Source: Fimbriimonadaceae bacterium
GTDB lineage: Bacteria > Armatimonadota > Fimbriimonadia > Fimbriimonadales > Fimbriimonadaceae
Reading direction: 5' to 3'
Length of the DNA stretch: 6,736 nt
NCBI GenBank assembly: GCA_014380605.1
Contig: JACMJO010000331.1
Span: 1 to 6,736, forward strand
Below, one piece after another: positions 1 through 5,170 of this stretch. Both the position numbers and the translations under genes were made by a program. Every line of letters starts with the position of its first letter. The stretch's first letter is position 1. The notes beneath the pieces are model-generated. The model worked only from the letters and a program-made list of their open reading frames with translations. It was not told the origin of the DNA and searched no databases.

Positions 1-1172
1 ACATAGGCACGATCCCTTTCCGCAGCTTCTCTCAATCGATTCAGGCGAGCCCAAACGTCGACGCCAATAACCGGAGCCTTGTTTGGCATCGGATTCTCTT
101 CGACGAAGTTTATCCAATACTCCTTGGTGTAAGGCGTGCTGATGAAGGTCAAAACCGTGTCCAGTAGAGCCTCGGCGGACATCTGGCGGATGCGATGTCC
201 ATTGAGCCACTTCAACTTGTCGAGATCGAATCTTCCAGGCGAAGACTGGAGCCCCTTAAGATCGAATGCTTGGATCAGTTCGTCCTCGCTCATTATTTCT
301 CTGTCGTCACCTGGCGACCAGCCGATTAGGGCGATGAAATTCTTGAGGGCGGCAGGCTCATAGCCTTGCGCCGCATAATCGAGGACCCTGGTGGCGCCAT
401 GGCGCTTGGACAGTTTTTTGCCGTCCGCTCCAACAATGACCGGACAGTGGACAAAGATGGGCTTCTCCCAACCGAACATTTCAAAAAGGAGCCAGTGGTT
501 GGGCGAAGAGGCGATCCACTCCTCGCCACGGAGCACGTGGGTAATGCCCATCAGATGGTCGTCCACCATCGCCGCGAAGTGGTAGGTCGGCATCCCGTCG
601 GCCTTGATCAAGACTGGGTCAGGAAGGGTGTTAGTTTCAAATTCAACGCGACCACGGATGAAGTCCTCGACCACCACCGTCCGATCCTGTGGAATCCGCT
701 GGCGGATCACGTAAGGTCTACCTTCGGCGATCGCCGCCTCGACTTTGGATTCTGGAGCGTCTCGCCAATCGCCGCCAAAGTAACCGGTCGGCATCTTGTT
801 GATCTGCTGATACTCGCGCATCTCTTCGAGTTCTTGAGTTGTGTCGAAAGCGCGATAGGCGTGGCCAAGGTCCATCAACTTGTCGATCCAGGTCGCATAT
901 ATTCCTGCTTCTTTACGTTCGCTCTGGCGATAGGGCCCATGGTCCCCGCCGATATGCGGCCCCTCGTCAAACGTGATTCCCACCCAATGAAGCGTGTCGA
1001 CAAACTCCTGCTCACTTTCCGCGATGTATCGAGCTCGGTCCGTGTCTTCAATCCGCAGAATGTTCTGGCCGCCTTGGTTTTTGGCGTACAGGAAGTCGAA
1101 TAAGACGGTGCGTAGAGCACCCACATGAAGCAAACCGGTAGGGCTAGGCGCGAATCGGACACGAACGGACAT
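1..1172 (-). CDS. gltX: Glutamyl-tRNA synthetase, 3' end outside the window
   Basis: This cytosolic class I aminoacyl-tRNA synthetase charges tRNA-Glu with glutamate using ATP. The reading frame runs without a stop from the ATG at 1172-1170 through 390 complete codons to the window edge; the family is usually about 470-490 residues, so roughly the last 90 residues are missing. The N-terminus MSVRVRFAPSPTG is typical of the family and fixes the start. The HIGH-type motif is LHVGALRT (H16-T22), followed by ILRIEDTDRAR. The KMSKS-type motif is KKLSKRHGA (KLSKR at 253-257). Further family blocks are TYHFAAMVDDHLMGITHVLRGEEW and NFIALIGWSPGDD, given here only as landmarks, and the first part of the anticodon-binding region (DKLKWLNGHRIRQ). 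The stretch where many GluRS carry zinc-binding cysteines reads AYRAFDTTQEL and has none. A clear Shine-Dalgarno is absent: an AGGG sits only 2 bases before the ATG. The gene is divergent from the GYF_2 gene. Confidence 0.97.
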   Translation of the reverse strand, partial: MSVRVRFAPSPTGLLHVGALRTVLFDFLYAKNQGGQNILRIEDTDRARYIAESEQEFVDTLHWVGITFDEGPHIGGDHGPYRQSERKEAGIYATWIDKLMDLGHAYRAFDTTQELEEMREYQQINKMPTGYFGGDWRDAPESKVEAAIAEGRPYVIRQRIPQDRTVVVEDFIRGRVEFETNTLPDPVLIKADGMPTYHFAAMVDDHLMGITHVLRGEEWIASSPNHWLLFEMFGWEKPIFVHCPVIVGADGKKLSKRHGATRVLDYAAQGYEPAALKNFIALIGWSPGDDREIMSEDELIQAFDLKGLQSSPGRFDLDKLKWLNGHRIRQMSAEALLDTVLTFISTPYTKEYWINFVEENPMPNKAPVIGVDVWARLNRLREAAERDRAY

Positions 1173-1174
1173 CG

Positions 1175-1184
1175 CCCTATAGGG
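1175..1184. other. 10-bp perfect palindrome just upstream of gltX start
   Basis: CCCTATAGGG is a perfect inverted repeat ending 2 bases before the gltX ATG (on the minus strand). It includes the only SD-like bases (AGGG) for gltX. It could be a protein-binding site or a small structure affecting initiation, but a 10-bp palindrome can also arise by chance. Confidence 0.3.
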
Positions 1185-1206
1185 TACCGGGAGGCGGTGC
1201 AAGTCG

Positions 1207-1238
1207 GTTAGTTCGATGGTTTGATAGTGCGATAGTCC
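1207..1238. repeat. Degenerate 8-bp tandem repeat, four units
   Basis: Four consecutive octamers read GTTAGTTC, GATGGTTT, GATAGTGC and GATAGTCC. The last three share GAT(A/G)GT at an exact 8-base period; the first matches GATAGTCC at 6 of 8 positions. The array lies in the divergent spacer between gltX and the GYF_2 gene, upstream of both. The function is unknown. It may be a decayed simple repeat or a set of phased binding sites. Confidence 0.5.
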
Positions 1239-1276
1239 GAGTACCGTGCGACAAAGTCCCTACCGAATCCCAGAAC

Positions 1277-1307
1277 TTGACCGCAAACCAAATTGTTTCT
1301 GTACAAT
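1277..1307 (+). promoter_or_regulatory. Candidate sigma70-type promoter for the GYF_2 gene
   Basis: TTGACC (1277-1282) resembles a -35 box and TACAAT (1302-1307) a -10 box. The spacer is 19 bases, longer than the optimal 17. A transcript would begin around 1313-1316, leaving a short leader before the GTG at 1331. The -10 overlaps an inverted repeat, ATTGT (1292-1296) with ACAAT (1303-1307), that could serve as an operator. This is inferred from sequence resemblance only. Confidence 0.4.
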
Positions 1308-1319
1308 GCTTAACGTTCC

Positions 1320-1326
1320 GGGGAAG
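1320..1326 (+). promoter_or_regulatory. Shine-Dalgarno-like site deciding the GTG start at 1331
   Basis: GGGGAAG lies 4 bases before the GTG at 1331. It supports that codon over the in-frame TTG at 1277, which has no comparable site and falls in the candidate -35 box. Confidence 0.5.
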
Positions 1327-1330
1327 CGCA

Positions 1331-1855
1331 GTGGCGGATTGGTATTACATTGGACACTATGGGCAGCTAGGCCCGCTCACTCGTGAGCAGATCGACGAGT
1401 TGATAGATGGCGGCGTGATCGCTCGGGAGACCTACGTCTGGGCGACGGGCATGCCGGAATGGCTACCAGCAGACCGGATCAATGACCTGAACCCAACCTT
1501 TAACTTGACCCAACAGGTTGCAACTCCGCCTCCCCCACCCGTCATGCCGCGGCTCCCCAACCCGCAATCCATGCCCTCAAGGACCTTTGGCGCGGATGCC
1601 TTTGCCATCCCATCAAGTTTTAGCACGGTCTATTCGCCGATTCGAAGCGACCGGAGCAGGGCTCTTGCCGGCATCCTGCAACTGCTGATTCCAGGTGTAG
1701 GACGCATCTATCTAGGCTACGCGGCATACGGCGTCCTCCAACTCTTCTTCACCCTGTGTTTTGGCATTGGATACCTATGGTCGATTATTGATGGGATCAT
1801 CATCCTTACTGGCGGCGTCAAACTCGACGGATACGGCCGACAACTCGCAGATTAA
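1331..1855 (+). CDS. GYF_2 domain plus TM2 domain membrane protein
   Basis: The product is 174 residues from the GTG at 1331. Residues 1-50 form a GYF_2 (DUF4339-type) domain: it opens with WYY at 4-6, has GQLGPLT at 11-17, and continues to VWATGMPEW (36-44) with the two conserved Trp. A proline-rich linker follows, with five prolines at 66-70. The C-terminal part (about 108-165) is a TM2-type double membrane segment with PGVGRIYLGYAAYG (121-134) joining two hydrophobic helices, then IIDGIIIL (152-159). GYF_2 domains are thought to bind peptides or partner proteins, and TM2 anchors in the membrane; the actual role is unknown. The start was chosen because GYF_2 domains normally begin right at the WYY and because a GGGGAAG site precedes the GTG. 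A longer form from the TTG at 1277 (192 residues) is possible but less likely. The cyclophilin gene follows after 45 bases with no terminator between, so the two are probably one transcript. Confidence 0.85.
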   Translation: MADWYYIGHYGQLGPLTREQIDELIDGGVIARETYVWATGMPEWLPADRINDLNPTFNLTQQVATPPPPPVMPRLPNPQSMPSRTFGADAFAIPSSFSTVYSPIRSDRSRALAGILQLLIPGVGRIYLGYAAYGVLQLFFTLCFGIGYLWSIIDGIIILTGGVKLDGYGRQLAD

Positions 1856-1900
1856 CGGGCGATTCATTGGGTCGGGTAGAACGTCTGAAGATAGAAAGCA

Positions 1901-2449
1901 ATGCGATCATTCCTGATCCTGATACTAGTGGGCCTGCTGGCGACCCTCGGATTGAGCCAGAGTTACACACCTAAGCCTGGTGAGACTGTCCTGAAAATCA
2001 CATTCGAGGGCCGTGGCAATGTGTTCGTCAAGCTTCACACTAAAGAAGCGCCGCGCACGACGAGCCACATTCTCTCCCTTGTTGGGCAGAACTTCTATGA
2101 CGGCCAGCGAGTTTTCCGGGCCGAAAAGACTCCTCGCCCCTTTATGATTCAGATGGGCGATCCCCTTACCAAATCAAAAAGCGTGGACGACCCTACAGTT
2201 GGGCGCAACGGCAGCGGAACCAAGATCGCATTTGAGGAGAGCGGCTATCCGAACGATGAGGGCGCCGTGGGCCTTGCCGCCATTCCAGGCGACAAGAACT
2301 CCGGAGACAGTCAGTTCTACATTCTCTTAGGCCGGGCCCGATTCCTCGACGGCGCCTACACGGTTTTTGGCCAAGTCGTCTTCGGAATGGACGTGGTGAA
2401 GAAGGTGGATCGTAACGATAGGATTTCCAGCATCACCGTGCTGAAGTAG
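1901..2449 (+). CDS. Exported cyclophilin-type peptidyl-prolyl cis-trans isomerase
   Basis: The product is 182 residues and catalyses cis-trans isomerisation of X-Pro bonds, most likely outside the cytoplasm (periplasm). Residues 1-20 are a signal peptide: Arg2, a hydrophobic run FLILILVGLLATLGL, then a likely signal peptidase I site near SQ/SY; there is no Cys, so it is not a lipoprotein. The cyclophilin domain fills residues 28-182. Family landmarks are VFRAEK with the expected catalytic Arg73, FMIQMGDP (81-88), AAIPGDKNSGDSQFYI (126-141, the substrate-groove segment) and FLDGAYTVFGQV (148-159). The Trp found in cyclosporin-binding eukaryotic cyclophilins is not seen, which is usual for bacterial forms. 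No strong Shine-Dalgarno precedes the ATG (only the purine-rich GAAAG). The gene follows the GYF_2/TM2 gene by 45 bases and ends just before a strong terminator. It could be named ppiA-like, but orthology was not established. Confidence 0.93.
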   Translation: MRSFLILILVGLLATLGLSQSYTPKPGETVLKITFEGRGNVFVKLHTKEAPRTTSHILSLVGQNFYDGQRVFRAEKTPRPFMIQMGDPLTKSKSVDDPTVGRNGSGTKIAFEESGYPNDEGAVGLAAIPGDKNSGDSQFYILLGRARFLDGAYTVFGQVVFGMDVVKKVDRNDRISSITVLK

Positions 2450-2460
2450 CCCCTTTACAA

Positions 2461-2504
2461 AAAGCAAAAGCCCGCAGAGATATCTCTGCGGGCTTTTCTG
2501 CTTT
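2461..2504. terminator. Bidirectional intrinsic terminator between convergent genes
   Basis: A perfect 32-base palindrome spans 2466-2497. Its arms run AAAAGCCCGCAGAGAT then ATCTCTGCGGGCTTTT, giving a GC-rich stem with flanking A and T tracts. The stem can be extended by AAAGC (2461-2465) pairing with GCTTT (2500-2504) around a 2-base bulge. On the plus strand it follows the cyclophilin stop by 11 bases and ends in a T-rich tract. On the minus strand it lies 5 bases past the rpmA stop and is followed by GCTTTTTG. It therefore most likely ends both transcripts. Confidence 0.92.
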
Positions 2505-2509
2505 GAAAC

Positions 2510-2767
2510 TTAGGCTTCGTGGGCGTAAACGCTGATTCGACGCTTGGCCTCAGGGCCCTCGAACTTAACCTGTCCATCGATAAGGGCGAAGATCGTGTGA
2601 TCTCGACCGATGCCAACATTGAGGCCGGGATGGAACTGGGTGCCGCGCTGCCGAACAATGATCGCGCCGGGCTTGACGATTTCGCCGCCATACTTCTTCA
2701 CGCCAAGCATCTTCGGCTTGGAGTCGCGACCGTTACGGGATGAACCTTGTCCTTTCTTATGTGCCAT
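2510..2767 (-). CDS. rpmA: 50S ribosomal protein L27
   Basis: The product is 85 residues, the usual length for this large-subunit protein, whose N-terminal tail reaches the peptidyl-transferase centre. The sequence starts MAHKKGQGSSRNGRDS and contains VRQRGTQFHPG and NVGIGRDHTIFAL, the hallmark L27 blocks (residues 38-62). The N-terminus begins directly with MAHKKG, so there is no cleavable extension of the kind seen in Firmicutes. The start is supported by a GGGAG site at 2776-2780, 8 bases upstream. The gene begins 4 bases after the rplU stop, so the pair is co-transcribed and probably translationally coupled. No obg gene follows; transcription ends at the adjacent terminator. Confidence 0.98.
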   Translation of the reverse strand: MAHKKGQGSSRNGRDSKPKMLGVKKYGGEIVKPGAIIVRQRGTQFHPGLNVGIGRDHTIFALIDGQVKFEGPEAKRRISVYAHEA

Positions 2768-2771
2768 TGAG

Positions 2772-3089
2772 TTAGCTCCCTGCCTCGATTCCGGTGACGC
2801 GAAGGTGGGTCTGGGGCTGTCGATGTCCCCATCGCTTCCGCTCGTTCTTCTTCGGCTTATAGTTGAAAGCGTTTATCTTGGGGCCCTTTGCCTGGCGGAC
2901 GATTTCGCCTTGGACTCGAGCGCCTTTTACAAAAGGAGATCCGACTTTAACCTTCGAACCATCGGCAATCAGTACGACCTCATCCAAGGTCACTTTCGTG
3001 CCGGGCTCACCCTCAAGCTTTTCGATGATGAGCACTTCATCTTTGGCGGCTTTGAACTGCTTTCCGCCTGTTTTAACAATCGCGTACAT
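2772..3089 (-). CDS. rplU: 50S ribosomal protein L21
   Basis: The product is 105 residues, normal for L21, a large-subunit protein that binds 23S rRNA. It begins MYAIVKTGGKQF, the standard N-terminus. It also has GSPFVKGARVQGEI (50-63), NYKPKKNERKRWGHRQ (76-91) and a closing LRVTGIEA (96-103). The frame stays open upstream to an ATG at 3158, but those 23 extra residues do not resemble L21 and overlap the end of the cyclase gene. The ATG at 3089-3087 has a GGAG site 10 bases upstream (3100-3103). It is followed by rpmA after 4 bases and preceded on the same strand by the diguanylate cyclase gene, 65 bases away. I see no convincing promoter in that gap, so a promoter inside the cyclase gene or read-through from it remains open. 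Confidence 0.98.
   Translation of the reverse strand: MYAIVKTGGKQFKAAKDEVLIIEKLEGEPGTKVTLDEVVLIADGSKVKVGSPFVKGARVQGEIVRQAKGPKINAFNYKPKKNERKRWGHRQPQTHLRVTGIEAGS
2776..2780 (-). promoter_or_regulatory. Ribosome binding site of rpmA inside the rplU end
   Basis: GGGAG on the minus strand lies 8 bases before the rpmA ATG. It is embedded in the last codons of rplU, consistent with coupled translation. Confidence 0.75.
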
Positions 3090-3099
3090 AAAAATCGGT

Positions 3100-3103
3100 C
3101 TCC
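3100..3103 (-). promoter_or_regulatory. Ribosome binding site of rplU
   Basis: GGAG on the minus strand lies 10 bases before the ATG at 3089. It decides against the longer open frame starting at 3158. Confidence 0.65.
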
Positions 3104-3154
3104 AGCGCCTTTGCAGACGCGACTTCGAATGATGACATATCGAGGAGCCCAATA

Positions 3155-5077
3155 TCAAGCCGCGCGTTTTCGTTGCAGGACCATCGCCATGATTTCGGGG
3201 TCGTACCGGTTTGGATCATCGGCAAACGGTTTTCCCTGCCCCTCGATTACCGCCAAAATGGCCGCCAAAGCCCGGGCTAGAAGCGGAGTTAGATTCCCCT
3301 TCTCCTCATATCGATCTTCCAGGGCGTTCAGGCTCGGTACAAGGAGCCGAAACTCATCTGCCGCCAGCATTCGCTCCATCATTTCGGCATCCTGATCCTT
3401 CACCCGACGATAGGTTGGAATGACTCTTACGAGAGCCTGCAAGATCGCGGTTTGCATGGCGGTGAGATTGAGTTCCGTCGATAGAGCCACAACGTCGTGA
3501 AGACATCGGCCATAAAGGTCTTCACTCTCGGCTCGATCTTGTTCGGGAAGCCAGGCCAGAAGCGCGGGCAGGTTCAGATCGTCTCGACGCCCTTCAAAAG
3601 CGGTCTGGCCGGTAAATGTGACGACCTTGTTTCTCCCCGTTCGCTTAGCTTCGAAAAGCGCGACATCTGCGGCTTTGAGAATATCTGCCGCATCGACGCC
3701 TCGATTTGGATAACAAGCGCATCCCAAGCTCACCGTGATGTGTCGATCCCGTCCAGACCGGGTCATGTACGCCAACGATTCCACTCGCTGTCGAATCCGC
3801 TCGGCGACAGCGAGGGTCGTTTGCTCAGAGGACCCCGGCATGACGACGGTGAACTCTTCTCCTCCGTACCGGGCGGCAAGATCATAGGGGCGCACGCAAG
3901 CCTTCATGGAGTCCGCCACCAGCCGAAGGACTTCATCTCCCGCATCGTGGCCTTCTTCCTCGTTGAAGCTTCGGAAGTGATCGACGTCCAGCATGATGAC
4001 GCCAAGCTCCTGCCCAGTCCGGGCCGCCTCGAGCACCCGCTGGTGAAGAAACTCTTGAAGATGGCGATGATTGGCAATTCCGGTGAGGGCGTCGTGGGTG
4101 GCGAGCTTCTCGAAGTCCTCAAAAATGATCGCCGCGTTCAGGGCAAGGGCAAAGTGTTCGGCAACCGTTTGGAACAGCTCCTGGTGTTCTTCAAAGTAGG
4201 GGTCTTCCTCCCGGCCAATCAGCTCGAGAACTCCAAGAAGTCGGTCCGAAATCACAAGCGGGTGGACGCTCGCTCCGCCTGGCCTCAAATAGCAGAATTT
4301 GGCCTCCAGTTCGCAGGTCATCATGTGGTCATCGACATCCTGCGTGAAGAAAGAGTTGCGCGTGGTTGCCACCAACTCGGCTACGCATGACGAACCACCC
4401 TCAACCGCCAATTTGCTGAGAACGTTCGTTCCCGCGCGATTCGCGCCAACGCTTGCCGCAAGGCGGAGAAAGTTGTCATGAGGGTCGACCGTCCAGACCA
4501 AAACTGCCGCCAGCTCTGTTGCCGATGCGATCTCGTGGGCGGCGGCGACCGAGATATGCTCGACCTGCTGGTTCATCGTGAGAATCTTGCCGAGCCTCTT
4601 GAGTGCATTGGCGATCCGCCAGCTCTTGCTCGCCTGCCTTTTCGCGTTCCGTTCCTCTTGGGCATTGACTACGAGAAGAAACGCATCCGTTGAGTCGGCA
4701 TTTGGAAGTCCTGCGCTGAAGTATCGATAGCCATCCAGGTAAAGCGACCCATGCGATCCTTGATAGCTCGCCTCCAAGAGGCTTCCGATCGCCGAATCCA
4801 CCAACGGCTGGTTCGATCGAAAGAGATTGAGTTGATTTGCCAAGCCCCACGTCCGACGAACCTTTCCATTAGGGTCAAGGATTGCCACGCCAAGCTGGGA
4901 TGGATCCAGGCAGTTCAAAGGGCTGGGAGCCGGGAGGTCGAGTATGATGGACTGCCCATCGCCAAGGGGGACGGTTACAGGAAAACCCGTCTTTCCGTCG
5001 CCCGCACGATCGTCGATCGTCCGAACTCCATACTCCCTTAATAGGGTCATTAACTCGTGGATGGAATTGTCGGGCAC
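3155..5077 (-). CDS. Diguanylate cyclase with GAF and GGDEF domains
   Basis: The product is 640 residues and is predicted to make cyclic di-GMP from two GTP in the cytoplasm; I see no signal peptide or membrane segment. Residues about 57-140 look like a PAS-type sensor (weak). Residues about 160-316 look like a GAF domain, ending LLGVLELIGRE and FQTVAEHFALALNAA. The GGDEF domain spans about 325-490: THDALTGIANHRHL (327-340), metal-binding Asp364 in MLDVDHF, GHDAGDEVL (376-384), the active-site GGEEF at 405-409, and SLGCACYP (450-457). An inhibitory I-site is present: R396-P-Y-D399 lies exactly five residues before GGEEF, so product inhibition is likely. Residues about 500-640 have no clear family; they faintly resemble a degenerate HD-GYP tail without catalytic residues. 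The start is uncertain: GTG at 5077 lacks a good SD, and the ATG at 5050 (residue 10) is an alternative. The gene is divergent from the C11 lipoprotein gene and upstream of rplU. Confidence 0.93.
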   Translation of the reverse strand: MPDNSIHELMTLLREYGVRTIDDRAGDGKTGFPVTVPLGDGQSIILDLPAPSPLNCLDPSQLGVAILDPNGKVRRTWGLANQLNLFRSNQPLVDSAIGSLLEASYQGSHGSLYLDGYRYFSAGLPNADSTDAFLLVVNAQEERNAKRQASKSWRIANALKRLGKILTMNQQVEHISVAAAHEIASATELAAVLVWTVDPHDNFLRLAASVGANRAGTNVLSKLAVEGGSSCVAELVATTRNSFFTQDVDDHMMTCELEAKFCYLRPGGASVHPLVISDRLLGVLELIGREEDPYFEEHQELFQTVAEHFALALNAAIIFEDFEKLATHDALTGIANHRHLQEFLHQRVLEAARTGQELGVIMLDVDHFRSFNEEEGHDAGDEVLRLVADSMKACVRPYDLAARYGGEEFTVVMPGSSEQTTLAVAERIRQRVESLAYMTRSGRDRHITVSLGCACYPNRGVDAADILKAADVALFEAKRTGRNKVVTFTGQTAFEGRRDDLNLPALLAWLPEQDRAESEDLYGRCLHDVVALSTELNLTAMQTAILQALVRVIPTYRRVKDQDAEMMERMLAADEFRLLVPSLNALEDRYEEKGNLTPLLARALAAILAVIEGQGKPFADDPNRYDPEIMAMVLQRKRAA

Positions 5078-5094
5078 TACAATCGAAATTCTCG

Positions 5095-5106
5095 GTTCAA
5101 TTGAAC
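5095..5106. promoter_or_regulatory. 12-bp perfect palindrome, possible operator
   Basis: GTTCAATTGAAC is a perfect inverted repeat in the spacer between the divergent cyclase and C11 lipoprotein genes. It lies 18 bases upstream of the cyclase GTG. A second palindrome begins 2 bases further on. This is a candidate transcription factor site; no factor is known. Confidence 0.4.
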
Positions 5107-5108
5107 TT

Positions 5109-5118
5109 ACTCGCGAGT
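5109..5118. promoter_or_regulatory. 10-bp perfect palindrome, possible operator
   Basis: ACTCGCGAGT is a perfect inverted repeat whose centre is 13 bp from that of the neighbouring 12-bp palindrome. The rest of the 93-base divergent spacer (5078-5170) shows no convincing -35/-10 pair for either gene. A purine-rich AGAGAGA (5159-5165) precedes the lipoprotein ATG and may act as a weak ribosome binding site. Confidence 0.35.
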
Positions 5119-5170
5119 CATACTCATGCGAACCAAATACTAATTACAGGGCTCATACAGAGAGACATCA

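Noticed and set aside
366..1103. 245-residue open frame on the plus strand
   Set aside because: It is antisense to gltX, which has unmistakable synthetase motifs over the same bases; the plus-strand product shows no recognisable domain.
1856..1900. Possible terminator between the GYF_2 and cyclophilin genes
   Set aside because: No stable GC-rich hairpin followed by a T tract is present, so co-transcription is preferred.
3090..3154. Possible rplU promoter or L21 leader
   Set aside because: TTGATA and TATGTC occur on the minus strand but are spaced only 13 bases apart, and no recognisable leader structure was found.
3090..3158. 23-residue N-terminal extension of L21
   Set aside because: L21 proteins begin at MYAIVKTGG; the extension overlaps the cyclase stop and lacks an SD, while GGAG precedes the inner ATG.
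2610..3395. 261-residue open frame on the plus strand spanning rpmA, rplU and the cyclase end
   Set aside because: It crosses three well-supported genes on the opposite strand and has no domain-like sequence.
3497..4390. 297-residue open frame on the plus strand
   Set aside because: It lies antisense within the GAF-GGDEF coding region; the product shows no family features.
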